Source: Flavobacterium sp. FEMGT703F
GTDB lineage: Bacteria; Bacteroidota; Bacteroidia; Flavobacteriales; Flavobacteriaceae
Assembly: GCA_002786385.1 (NCBI GenBank)
Contig: PGCN01000007.1
Location: 62,001-126,000, forward strand
Length of the DNA: 64,000 nt
Direction of reading: 5' to 3'
The notes under the pieces are model-generated. The model searched no databases. It saw only the letters and a program-made list of their open reading frames with translations, and was not told the DNA's origin. Of this stretch, positions 1 through 8,260 are shown piece by piece. The stretch's first letter is position 1. Each line of letters begins with the position of its first letter. The position numbers were made by a program, and so were the translations under genes.

Positions 1-178
1 ACCACGAACTGAATCCGGCATCTATGATAATGACTTCATACTCCAAGCTATCATTGGCAATTTTCACCGTATCCGATGCTTTGGCTAATGGATTTTGTGC
101 AACATCAGCTACCGTCTTGGTGCTGTTGCAACCAATGATAATCCAAAGCAAACCAATAACCGCAACTAAAGTTTTCAT
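1..178 (-). CDS. Partial lipoprotein, possibly DUF6146 family
   Basis: This gene is cut by the left edge of the window; only about 59 N-terminal residues are visible. The start ATG at 176-178 opens a hydrophobic signal segment ending in IIGC, a lipobox-like site with Cys at residue 17, so the protein is probably a lipoprotein. The following part contains LEYEVIIIDAGFSSW, which resembles what I remember of the small flavobacterial family DUF6146, but the C-terminal part is needed to decide. It lies downstream of serA on the same strand, with a good terminator between them, so it is probably transcribed separately. Function unknown. Confidence 0.65.
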   Translation of the reverse strand, partial: MKTLVAVIGLLWIIIGCNSTKTVADVAQNPLAKASDTVKIANDSLEYEVIIIDAGFSSW

Positions 179-241
179 ATATTCAATTTGATATAAAGTT
201 AAGCATATTCATCGATACTAATTGTTTTTAAGATGTTAAAA

Positions 242-270
242 TAAAAAAGCCACACTTTTCAGTATGGCTT
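242..270 (-). terminator. Rho-independent terminator of serA
   Basis: On the minus strand a 9-bp stem (AAGCCATAC with GTGTGGCTT, one G-T pair) and a six-base loop are followed by a T-rich run. It lies seven bases after the serA stop codon. Confidence 0.8.
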
Positions 271-276
271 CATTTT

Positions 277-1239
277 TTATGCTTTTTCCGATTGTAGCAG
301 ACTAATGATCTGTTCTGCTAATTCGGTACCAATTCGGTCTTGAGCTTCCAAAGTCGCCGCGCCAATATGTGGTGTCAACGAAATTTTCGGATGCATCAAT
401 ATCTGAATTTCCGGCGTAGGTTCTTTTTCAAACACATCCAAACCGGCAAATAATACTTTTTCACTGTCTAAAGCTTCCACCAAAGCCACTTCATCAATCA
501 CACCACCACGAGCACAATTCACAATGCCAACGCCATCTTTCATCATTGCTAATTCTTCTTTTCCAATCACGTAACCTTCCTGAGCCGGAACGTGAAGTGT
601 AATAAAATCGGCATGTTTGAATACTTCTTCTAAAGGTTCAGTTTCAAATTCAACATTGATAAACTGACCGTTGTAAAAATCGACTTTCACTTCGGCTTTG
701 TCCACAAATTTATCGGCGGCAATCACTTTCATACCCAAACCTAAAGCCATTTTAGCTACGGCTTGACCAATTCTTCCAAAACCAATAATTCCTAAGGTTT
801 TCCCGCGCAACTCAATGCCGTTCGCATAGGCTTTTTTCAAACCTTCAAAGTTAGCATCACCTTCCAAAGGCATATTTCGGTTCGAATCGTGTAAAAAGCG
901 AACACCGGTAAACAAATGCGCAAACACCAATTCGGCCACACTTTCCGAGGAAGAAGCCGGCGTATTAATCACATGTATGCCTTTAGAACGGGCATAAGCA
1001 ACGTCTATATTGTCCATACCAACACCGCCGCGACCAATAATTTTCAATCCCGGACAAGCATCAATAATGTCTTTTCTCACTTTAGTCGCACTGCGCACTA
1101 AGACCACCGAAATGTCATTGGCATTCACATAATTGGCCACTTGTTCTTGTGCCACTTTGGTAGTAATCACTTCAAATCCGCCTTTTTCTAAAGCTTTAAT
1201 ACCGCTTTTTGAAATTCCGTCGTTGGCTAATACTTTCAT
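277..1239 (-). CDS. serA: D-3-phosphoglycerate dehydrogenase
   Basis: Oxidises 3-phosphoglycerate to 3-phosphohydroxypyruvate with NAD in the cytoplasm, the first step of serine synthesis. The 320 residues fit the short form without an ACT regulatory domain. The NAD-binding motif GFGRIGQ is at residues 153-159. The catalytic set of the D-2-hydroxyacid dehydrogenase family is visible as Arg244 (CARGG), Glu273 and His291 (PHIGAAT). serC lies 135 bases upstream on the same strand, which supports the serine role over other 2-hydroxyacids. It has its own terminator, and a hairpin terminator follows serC, so the two genes may be only partly co-transcribed. The leader just before the ATG is a four-unit heptad repeat (1245-1272). 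Other 2-hydroxyacid dehydrogenases share this fold, so the name rests partly on context. Confidence 0.88.
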   Translation of the reverse strand: MKVLANDGISKSGIKALEKGGFEVITTKVAQEQVANYVNANDISVVLVRSATKVRKDIIDACPGLKIIGRGGVGMDNIDVAYARSKGIHVINTPASSSESVAELVFAHLFTGVRFLHDSNRNMPLEGDANFEGLKKAYANGIELRGKTLGIIGFGRIGQAVAKMALGLGMKVIAADKFVDKAEVKVDFYNGQFINVEFETEPLEEVFKHADFITLHVPAQEGYVIGKEELAMMKDGVGIVNCARGGVIDEVALVEALDSEKVLFAGLDVFEKEPTPEIQILMHPKISLTPHIGAATLEAQDRIGTELAEQIISLLQSEKA

Positions 1240-1244
1240 TTTTT

Positions 1245-1272
1245 GTTGTATGTTATAAGTTGTATGTTGTTT
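1245..1272 (-). repeat. Heptad repeat leader of serA
   Basis: Four consecutive 7-base units that each end in AAC when read toward the gene (for example ATACAAC, present twice) occupy the bases before the start codon and end five bases short of the ATG. No Shine-Dalgarno sequence is present. The same kind of array precedes the ferredoxin and von Willebrand genes in this window. Confidence 0.7.
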
Positions 1273-1320
1273 TTTTTGGGAAGCTTAATCCGGCTTTTCG
1301 TTCCAATCTTTTTGTTTTTA

Positions 1321-1365
1321 ATAAAAAAACAAAAAGGATTTCCCCCCGATGCTTCGGGGCAATCC
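1321..1365 (-). terminator. Rho-independent terminator of serC
   Basis: On the minus strand a strong hairpin (CCCCGA, loop AGCA, TCGGGG, extended by GGATT/AATCC) is followed by a T-rich tract. A second inverted repeat of A/T-rich sequence (1308-1340) overlaps the T tract. It lies just after the serC stop. The compact GGATTG...AATCC block looks like a mobile or repeated intergenic terminator element, but only one copy is in this window. Confidence 0.75.
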
Positions 1366-1374
1366 GGGCTAGGG

Positions 1375-2469
1375 CTACTGTGCTAACTGCGACTGTTTGC
1401 TGTAAACCGATTCAAATTCTTTCATCACATCTACCAACACTTGAACACTTTCCAGCGGCAATGCATTGTACATCGAAGCGCGATAACCACCCACAGAACG
1501 ATGTCCGGTAATACCTGAAATACCGGCGGCTTTCCACATTTTGTCAAATGATTCCTGAAGTTCCGGATTTTCCAATAAAAAAGTTGCATTCATAAAACTT
1601 CTGTCGGCCACCGCAGCAGTTCCTTTAAACATCGAATTGCGATCAATTTCATTGTAGAGCAAATTGGCTTTGGCTTCGTTTACTTTCTCAATGGCGGCAA
1701 TACCACCTTGGTTTTTCAGCCATTGCAAGGTTAACAAGCAAGTGTATACGGCAAAAACCGATGGTGTATTGTACATACTTTCGGCTTTAATGTGCTTTTG
1801 ATAATCTAAGATACTTGGAATCGCACGACCTGTTTTGCCTAAAATTTCTTCTTTGACTACAACCAAGGTTGTTCCTGCGGCGCCCATATTTTTTTGCGCA
1901 CCGGCATATATCAAGTCAAATTGAGAGAAATCCAAAGTACGTGAAAAAATGTCTGAACTCATATCGCAAACCACCGGAACACCCGTTTTAGGAAACGATT
2001 TCATTTGGGTTCCGAATATGGTATTGTTACTGGTACAGTGAAAGTAATTTGCGTCAGCAGGAATACTGTAATCCGTTGGTATATGGTTGTAATTTTGTGC
2101 TGCAGAAGAAGCTACAACAACCGTTTCTCCAAACAATTTGGCTTCTTTGATGGCGTTGTTCGCCCAAGTTCCGGTATCCAAATAAGCCGCTTTGCCATCC
2201 GTTTTCATCAAATTGTAAGGCACCATTAAGAATTCTAAACTGGCTCCGCCTTGTAAAAATAAGGCTTGATAACCTTTGCCTTCCAATCCTAACAATTCCA
2301 AAACCAAAGCCCTGGCTTCGTCCATAACGGCCACAAAATCTTTACTGCGATGCGAAATCTCTAAAATGGACAAACCGGACTGGTTAAAGTCTAAAACGGC
2401 TTGAGCCGATTTTTCAAAAACTTCTTTTGGTAGTATGCACGGTCCGGCGCTGTAGTTGTGTTTTTTCAT
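1375..2469 (-). CDS. serC: Phosphoserine aminotransferase
   Basis: PLP enzyme that converts 3-phosphohydroxypyruvate and glutamate to phosphoserine and 2-oxoglutarate; the family also acts on phosphohydroxythreonine in one route to pyridoxal phosphate. At 364 residues it matches the usual family length. The N-terminus NYSAGP and the PLP-binding lysine Lys193 in AGAQKNMG are typical, as is the substrate-binding HRSVGGYRASMYNA near the C-terminus. It stands upstream of serA in the same direction, and pdxH (the last PLP step) is elsewhere in the window. The start ATG at 2467-2469 gives a full-length N-terminus. Confidence 0.95.
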   Translation of the reverse strand: MKKHNYSAGPCILPKEVFEKSAQAVLDFNQSGLSILEISHRSKDFVAVMDEARALVLELLGLEGKGYQALFLQGGASLEFLMVPYNLMKTDGKAAYLDTGTWANNAIKEAKLFGETVVVASSAAQNYNHIPTDYSIPADANYFHCTSNNTIFGTQMKSFPKTGVPVVCDMSSDIFSRTLDFSQFDLIYAGAQKNMGAAGTTLVVVKEEILGKTGRAIPSILDYQKHIKAESMYNTPSVFAVYTCLLTLQWLKNQGGIAAIEKVNEAKANLLYNEIDRNSMFKGTAAVADRSFMNATFLLENPELQESFDKMWKAAGISGITGHRSVGGYRASMYNALPLESVQVLVDVMKEFESVYSKQSQLAQ

Positions 2470-2591
2470 AATAGCATTTCCAAAAATTAAATCGCAAATT
2501 TCGGAAATAGGGCTAAAATAAGCAGATAGAATTCCGCAATAAAAAGGTGATGTTATTAACGAAAACGTTTTAGTTGATAATTACCTAAAAG

Positions 2592-3956
2592 CTATTTTTT
2601 AATTATTTTCTTTGTGATTACTGCATTGTTATGTAATGAAATTATTAAAAAATAAACACCTTTAGTTAAATTCGTTAAATCAATTGCTTCAAAATTGGAT
2701 TTAAATGTAGCTATTTTTTTTCCGTCAATTTGAAGAATAGAAACATATTCTATTTTGTCAATAAAATCATTTTCTATGTATAAAATATCTTTTGTTGGAT
2801 TGGGATAAAAATAAAATGAATTCAAAAAGTTATTTTCTAAACTCAAAGTTGTGTCAGCATAGTAAGCTCTTCCGGTTTGTGTAGGACCTGGGCTAAATTC
2901 TCCCGGTGAACCTATTATTAAGTTACTGCCTTCCAATGCCAAAGAAGAACCAAAATAATCGTCAATCTGCGCATTAGTTTCATTGCTGTAGATTGGTGCT
3001 TGACTCGTCCATATACTATTAACTTTTTTATAGTGCAGCAATGCAAATTTTCTGCTCATTTGAAGTATGTAGGTGTTGGAACCTAAAAATATATTCTCAT
3101 TGTTTACAACAATTTCATCATAAATTTGGTCATTCAAAGGTATTTGAAACGAAGAGTTTAAAACCCAATTATTATCGCTGAAATCATAAATTGATACCAA
3201 GCCGGATGTATCATCTACAATATACAATTGGGAATTATATAATTTGAAATTGAATATTTGATTTGGATTATAATTAAAGGTACTTTGATAATTCCAAAGA
3301 TTATTTACCATATTGAAACCATAAATTTTGGCGCTATTATATCCGTTGTAGTGTCCGGAAGAAATTAATAACTGATTGTTAGAAACTTCAATTTTTGTTC
3401 CCAAGGCGGTTTCATTTGCTACTGATAACGTTTGTGATAAGGTCCAAACGTTATTGTCCAAATCAAACACGTAAACATTATTTTTAGATGAAATATACAG
3501 CCTGTTATTAAATAATTTTACATAGCGGCCGAAATTATCATTAGCTGTATTGTTTACAGATGTTATTTTTTGATGAAACTGATAATTTCCATTTATTTTT
3601 TTGTAAAGATAAACAGCACCAAAATTTGAATTATTTGCCCCTTGGTTTGGTGCTCCGATAGCTATTTTATCATTCTCTTTAGAAATTGAACTTCCAAACT
3701 TATCCGGACCGCTGACATCTGACTCGATTAATACATCAGTTTGTATTAAATTATTGTCAGTAAAGTCAAATACATAAACTTTCCCAAGTTGATTAAAGGA
3801 GTTATTAAAGCCACTTGAGACAACTATCTCATTGTTATTAATCTCAACTTTTTTCCCAAAATAATTACCGCTTGCACCAAAAGTTGGATAAAAGGAACTC
3901 ACTTGTAATTGTGAAAAAATGAGTTGAGAAAACAGTAGTAAACAAATGTTTTTCAT
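2592..3956 (-). CDS. Secreted T9SS cargo with FG-GAP-like repeats
   Basis: A 454-residue protein with an N-terminal signal peptide (MKNICLLLFSQLIFS). The middle consists of repeated blade-like units with motifs such as FGSSISKENDKIAIGAP and FGSSLALEGSNLIIGSPG, resembling FG-GAP or integrin-type beta-propeller repeats. The last 75 residues, from FYFYPNPTKDILYI to the C-terminal KKIIKK, form a type A sorting domain, which directs export through the type IX secretion system and attachment to or release from the cell surface. The sequence is rich in Asn and Ile and looks more AT-rich than the enzymes around it. It stands alone between serC and the acyl-CoA reductase gene, with no partner that would explain its job. 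Ligand unknown. Confidence 0.85.
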   Translation of the reverse strand: MKNICLLLFSQLIFSQLQVSSFYPTFGASGNYFGKKVEINNNEIVVSSGFNNSFNQLGKVYVFDFTDNNLIQTDVLIESDVSGPDKFGSSISKENDKIAIGAPNQGANNSNFGAVYLYKKINGNYQFHQKITSVNNTANDNFGRYVKLFNNRLYISSKNNVYVFDLDNNVWTLSQTLSVANETALGTKIEVSNNQLLISSGHYNGYNSAKIYGFNMVNNLWNYQSTFNYNPNQIFNFKLYNSQLYIVDDTSGLVSIYDFSDNNWVLNSSFQIPLNDQIYDEIVVNNENIFLGSNTYILQMSRKFALLHYKKVNSIWTSQAPIYSNETNAQIDDYFGSSLALEGSNLIIGSPGEFSPGPTQTGRAYYADTTLSLENNFLNSFYFYPNPTKDILYIENDFIDKIEYVSILQIDGKKIATFKSNFEAIDLTNLTKGVYFLIISLHNNAVITKKIIKK

Positions 3957-4013
3957 AAAAAATTGATTCTAAATCAAATATAAAAAAAACATTTTATATA
4001 AAGTAAGAAAAAA

Positions 4014-5072
4014 CTACAATTCTATTAAAAACTGTAAAGTATCTACATTATCCGCATAGTCCCAAAGTTCCGGCTGCTGGGTTTTTCCAAACGGAATACT
4101 GTTAGGCGTCAAACCATTGGAAACCACACACTGAATTTTCTCTTTATCATTTTCCAATCTCAGCTTTATCTGTTCTAAATCATTGTAGTATTCATAAAAA
4201 ACAGAGGAAATAGGAGAGGCGTAGCTGCTGTCTTCTTTCAAGGTAAGGAATTCGTTATCGAGTAATTTAAAATTACTCATCAGGAAAACAGCTTTATTGT
4301 AGTCGTAGTTATTGGAATATTTCTCGTAAAAAATAACGTCTTTGTATTCGTATATGGCTTTAAAAAAAGGCTGAAAATCGTAGTCTTTCGGCACAAAAAG
4401 TTTGGAAACGTTGCGACAACCCAAACCATAGTATCGGAAAATATCTTCGCCTAAATGCACTAAATCTTCATGGCTTTCTTTCCCGGTTAATAACGCTACA
4501 GAATTGCGGTTTTTGCGAATGATACTCGGTTTGTCTTTAAAGTAGAATTCAAAATAACGGGCAGTATTGTTGCTCCCTGTAGCGATTACGGCATCAAAAT
4601 TTTCCAATTTTCCGTCGGTAAAAGTGATGTAGTTGTCCATTTCCGGTGATACAGTTACCAAATATTGGGCTAAAAACTTTATCAAATGTTGGTCGTTAGA
4701 AGAAGTTTTGACCAACACTTTATGTCCTGATATCAAAACCGAAAGGAAATCGTGAAAACCTACCAGCGGAATATTTCCGGCCAAAATTAAACCTACAGTT
4801 TTAGGTTGGATGGTAGAGAAATCGTATCGTGACAACCAAGTATTCAAATTGTCCTCTGTTAAGGCTTTGGCCCAAGATTGCACTGCATGACACACTTGTT
4901 CCGGTGTAAACCAACCATTATGTGATTGGGATAATTGAATCAAATCCACAAACGCATCGAAGTACAAATCGTTGTGCAATACGCCTTCTTTTTTTTGATT
5001 TTGGTCAATATTAAATTGACTCAAAAACTGACCTAAAGCAATAAAACATTTTTTTTTCTCGATTTGTAACAT
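4014..5072 (-). CDS. LuxC-like acyl-CoA reductase
   Basis: Likely reduces an acyl-CoA or acyl-enzyme thioester to the aldehyde with NADPH, by similarity to LuxC of the aldehyde dehydrogenase superfamily. Visible motifs are LILAGNIPLVG (95-105), ATGSNNTARYFE (164-175) and the probable nucleophile Cys219 in YGLGCRNVSK. At 352 residues it is shorter than LuxC of luminous bacteria. No luxD, luxE or luxAB is nearby, so bioluminescence is not implied. A two-cluster ferredoxin gene is transcribed divergently 150 bases away. The start was chosen at MLQIEKKK; a longer frame runs further upstream but lacks family sequence. Substrate and role are unknown. Confidence 0.8.
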   Translation of the reverse strand: MLQIEKKKCFIALGQFLSQFNIDQNQKKEGVLHNDLYFDAFVDLIQLSQSHNGWFTPEQVCHAVQSWAKALTEDNLNTWLSRYDFSTIQPKTVGLILAGNIPLVGFHDFLSVLISGHKVLVKTSSNDQHLIKFLAQYLVTVSPEMDNYITFTDGKLENFDAVIATGSNNTARYFEFYFKDKPSIIRKNRNSVALLTGKESHEDLVHLGEDIFRYYGLGCRNVSKLFVPKDYDFQPFFKAIYEYKDVIFYEKYSNNYDYNKAVFLMSNFKLLDNEFLTLKEDSSYASPISSVFYEYYNDLEQIKLRLENDKEKIQCVVSNGLTPNSIPFGKTQQPELWDYADNVDTLQFLIEL

Positions 5073-5186
5073 GAGTGACTTGTTTATGAATGGTTTTGAT
5101 TGTAATTTTGTGCAAAATTAGTGAAAAAGTAATGAGTAGGATGTGTTGGGTTGGGAGTAATTTTAAAACGCCTCGCTCAAAAATGT

Positions 5187-5214
5187 CTGAACTCTGAACT
5201 ACAAACTCCAAACT
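5187..5214 (+). repeat. Heptad repeat leader of the ferredoxin gene
   Basis: Four 7-base units ending in AACT (CTGAACT twice, then ACAAACT and CCAAACT), followed by an A-rich stretch, run up to the ATG at 5223. They occupy the position where a ribosome-binding site would be. Confidence 0.7.
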
Positions 5215-5222
5215 ACAAAAAG

Positions 5223-5573
5223 ATGGCTATCATAATAACTGACGAATGCATTAACTGCGGGGCTTGTGAACCGGAATGTCCGAATACCGCAATTTATGAA
5301 GGTGCCGATGATTGGCGCTACAAAGACGGGACTAAGCTAAGAGGGAAAGTTGTTTTACCAGACGGTACCGAAGTAGATGCTGATGCTGCACAAACTCCGA
5401 TTTCCGATGATATTTATTACATCGTACCCGGAAAGTGTACAGAATGTAAGGGTTTCCATGAAGAACCACAATGTGCCGCGGTTTGTCCGGTGGATTGTTG
5501 TGTTCCTGATGACAATCACGTAGAAAGTGAAGAGACTTTATTAAATCGTCAATCTTTCTTGCATAACGAATAA
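5223..5573 (+). CDS. 2[4Fe-4S] ferredoxin, long-loop type
   Basis: A 116-residue cytoplasmic electron carrier. The first cluster motif is Cys9, Cys12, Cys15 and Cys19 followed by Pro. The second is Cys72, Cys75, Cys84 and Cys88 followed by Pro. The eight-residue gap between Cys75 and Cys84 is the long-loop arrangement of Allochromatium-type ferredoxins, which have low-potential clusters. Two further cysteines, Cys92 and Cys93, follow. The start is taken at the ATG of [12 protein letters not shown], because all upstream codons lie in the repeat leader. The convergent TonB receptor gene shares its terminator. The acyl-CoA reductase gene is divergent and could be a redox partner, though LuxC-type enzymes normally use NADPH. 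Confidence 0.92.
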   Translation: MAIIITDECINCGACEPECPNTAIYEGADDWRYKDGTKLRGKVVLPDGTEVDADAAQTPISDDIYYIVPGKCTECKGFHEEPQCAAVCPVDCCVPDDNHVESEETLLNRQSFLHNE

Positions 5574-5608
5574 AAAAAATCCTGAGTTTAAGCTCAGGAT
5601 TTTTTTTT
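5572..5608. terminator. Bidirectional terminator
   Basis: A long perfect inverted repeat (AATCCTGAG against CTCAGGATT, flanked by A and T runs) lies between the convergent ferredoxin and TonB receptor genes and can end transcription from both sides. Confidence 0.88.
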
Positions 5609-5613
5609 GGTTT

Positions 5614-8106
5614 TTAGAATCTGAAATTCATACGAGCGTAATAAAAGGCACCTCCGAATCCCATTTGTACTGCATCCCAATAGCCACCGGCTTCTACCCA
5701 GTCGTCTTGTTGATCAGGATATACATTGAATAAATTGTTGCTTCCCACAATCAATTTGGTGTTTTTAGATAAATTGAATCCCAAAGTCAAATCGGTTACA
5801 ATTTTCACACCATAAGTATCGGTAGCCGCTTTGATTTGGTTGGCGAACGAACCGTAATCGGCTACGTCTTCATACATTTGGTAATCCAACAATTTTACTT
5901 CACTGAAACGGGTAAATGCCAAACCGGCGTCAAACCATTTGCGAGCATAATTCAAATTCAAGCTGAATTTGTTGTCCGGTGCAGAAGCTAAAAGGAAAGC
6001 TTTTTCTCTTTCACCGAAAAAAGTCTGTTCGTCTAAAGTGCCATTATTTACCGCGTCTACTTTCATATTGTTAATGTTACCAACTAAAGTAGCGCCAAAA
6101 GAATTATCGCCGATTTTTTTCTTCCAAGCAATTACCACATCCAATCCTGTTGTTTTGGTATCAACGCCATTCACAAAGAACTGGGCTTGATCTACGCCAA
6201 TGTTCAAAGCCGAAGCATCGAAATAGCCGGTCAATACAATTCTGTCTTTTACATTCACCATATAACCGTCAATTGTTGCGGTGAAATCTCCGTAACTAGC
6301 AGTAAAACCCAAAGAGCCGTTGATGGCTTTTTCTTCATTAAGCTTGCCAATACCGAAAGCTTGGGTAACCGGACTGTTATTTGGAGATAATAATATCTCT
6401 GAAGCACCAGTGGAGGAGAAGTTAGTAAATCTTAAGTTATAGTAAATCTGCGCCAAAGAAGGTGCTCTAAAGCCTGAACTGATAGAACCTCTAAAGTTAA
6501 CATTACCGCCTGTTTTTAGTCGAGCTGCAATTTTTCCGTTTAAAGTGCTTCCGAAGTCGCTGTAGTTTTCAAAGCGTAAAGCAGAAGATACCATAAAATT
6601 ATCGCTCACATCCAACTCGCCATCGACATACAAAGAAACATTGGAACGACTTCTGTTTACGACATTATCCGGACTGTATCCGGGAAATCCTTGTGAACCG
6701 CCCGGTCTTGGATCACCGGTATTCGGATCGGTTGGGATGGTTTGGTTAAGCGGATCAGTGATAGGTTGACCGTTTACATCATACGTGGCATACGAACCTT
6801 CTTCACCGGCAAATATGGTGAATTGTTCCGTGCGGTATTCGGCACCAAAGGCCAAGTTAAAACCGTTTAAAATGCTGTCGTAGTTTTTAGATAAATCCAA
6901 ATTTATCGTATTCTGACTCAACGTATGGCCACCCGCATCAAACTCGGTAGGAGAAGCTTCCTCCAATGAAGCATTCAAAGTACCTTTGATGAAATAATGG
7001 AAGCTGTTCTTACCGAAAGTATTGCTGATATCCACATTCCAACCGCCGGCAGTTTTGGTTCTGAATCCGGCAGAAATGGAATTGTCAACAATTAAGGAAG
7101 TAATTCTTGGCGTAAATCCATTAGGATAAATATCGGTAACAATTCTCGGTGACGGATTGTTTCTGGTAAACGCATAAGCATCAGTGTTTCTGAAATTTCT
7201 TCCACCAAAAGCGTAGAATTTAGTCTTGTCGGAAACCGGTATAGCTGCATTGACGAAGAAGTTAAAGCCTTCGATAGCCGCTTCTCCAAAACCTCTTCTG
7301 AAATCAAAACCCGGACGCAAGGTTTTGTCTTTGTTAATGTATTCGGCGGTAAAGTTCGCAAACCCTCCGTTATCACCAATTTTAGTCCCGTAATTGGTGG
7401 TTACTTTAATGGAATTCCCGTCAAAACTTCTGCCGTCGGCTAACTTATTGCCATCGGCATTGGTGTCTAAAAAGTTGTCTCCGGTGTTAGGTGTGCCTGC
7501 CGGGAAATTGCCGTCAGCTTTGGTACTGTATGCCCCGTAACTTATGGTTCCGGTCAATTCGTCTACGTTATCGTTCAAGACAATATTGATAACACCGGCT
7601 ATCGCATCAGAACCATACTGAGCCGCTGCCCCGTCGCGCAAGATTTCGATTCTTTTGATGGCACTGGCTGGTATAGCATTCAAATCGGTTCCGGTATTAC
7701 CGCGACCACGAGTTCCGAACAAGTTAATCAAAGACGATTGGTGTCTTCTTTTGCCATTGATTAACACCAACGTTTGATCCGGTCCCATTCCGCGCAGCGT
7801 AGCAGGATCCACGTGGTCTGCGCCATCAGAACCTGATTGTTTGTTGGCATTAAACGAAGGTGCCGCATACTGTAGCAATTCATTGATTTCCAACTTACCA
7901 CTTTGCGTAGTTACGCTTTTAACATCGATGATGTCAATGGGAACCGCCGAATTCACTACCGTTCTTTTGGAATTTCGTGAACCTACAATTTTAATTTCTT
8001 GGAGTTGATTCACTTTGGTTGAGTCGTTTGACGTTGCACTAGGTTTGTCTTGCGCCGCCAAATACCCAAATTGCAGTGAGAATAATAAAAGGGTAATTTT
8101 TTTCAT
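5614..8106 (-). CDS. TonB-dependent outer membrane receptor
   Basis: An 830-residue outer-membrane transporter that imports a ligand with energy from TonB. The signal peptide is MKKITLLLFSLQFGYLAAQ, so I start at the ATG at 8104-8106 rather than 20 codons earlier. A TonB-box-like LQEIKIVGSRN is followed by the plug domain, with TLRGMGPDQTLVLINGKRR and IEILRDGAAAQYGSDAIAGVINI. The beta-barrel fills the rest and ends in the aromatic residue of MNFRF. There is no N-terminal carboxypeptidase-regulatory domain and no SusD gene beside it, so it is not a typical SusC polysaccharide receptor. The ligand cannot be told from the sequence. Confidence 0.92.
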   Translation of the reverse strand: MKKITLLLFSLQFGYLAAQDKPSATSNDSTKVNQLQEIKIVGSRNSKRTVVNSAVPIDIIDVKSVTTQSGKLEINELLQYAAPSFNANKQSGSDGADHVDPATLRGMGPDQTLVLINGKRRHQSSLINLFGTRGRGNTGTDLNAIPASAIKRIEILRDGAAAQYGSDAIAGVINIVLNDNVDELTGTISYGAYSTKADGNFPAGTPNTGDNFLDTNADGNKLADGRSFDGNSIKVTTNYGTKIGDNGGFANFTAEYINKDKTLRPGFDFRRGFGEAAIEGFNFFVNAAIPVSDKTKFYAFGGRNFRNTDAYAFTRNNPSPRIVTDIYPNGFTPRITSLIVDNSISAGFRTKTAGGWNVDISNTFGKNSFHYFIKGTLNASLEEASPTEFDAGGHTLSQNTINLDLSKNYDSILNGFNLAFGAEYRTEQFTIFAGEEGSYATYDVNGQPITDPLNQTIPTDPNTGDPRPGGSQGFPGYSPDNVVNRSRSNVSLYVDGELDVSDNFMVSSALRFENYSDFGSTLNGKIAARLKTGGNVNFRGSISSGFRAPSLAQIYYNLRFTNFSSTGASEILLSPNNSPVTQAFGIGKLNEEKAINGSLGFTASYGDFTATIDGYMVNVKDRIVLTGYFDASALNIGVDQAQFFVNGVDTKTTGLDVVIAWKKKIGDNSFGATLVGNINNMKVDAVNNGTLDEQTFFGEREKAFLLASAPDNKFSLNLNYARKWFDAGLAFTRFSEVKLLDYQMYEDVADYGSFANQIKAATDTYGVKIVTDLTLGFNLSKNTKLIVGSNNLFNVYPDQQDDWVEAGGYWDAVQMGFGGAFYYARMNFRF

Positions 8107-8260
8107 AAGAGTTTGGTTAGAGGTTAATAGCTGCAATTTACAGTTTTTAAGTTGCTCTTTTAACATTTTTAATAAAACTATTTTAACAAATTAACTAACA
8201 AATAAAGGTTTTTATAAAATATAATAATTTTGATTAAATTTGCTCAAACCCAATCTGAGA

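Noticed and set aside
5151..5222. Longer N-terminus of the ferredoxin
   Set aside because: The upstream codons translate the heptad repeats and the family begins at [12 protein letters not shown].
5614..8106. SusC-type polysaccharide receptor
   Set aside because: There is no N-terminal regulatory domain, no SusD gene and no glycoside hydrolase nearby, so only TonB-dependent receptor is supported.
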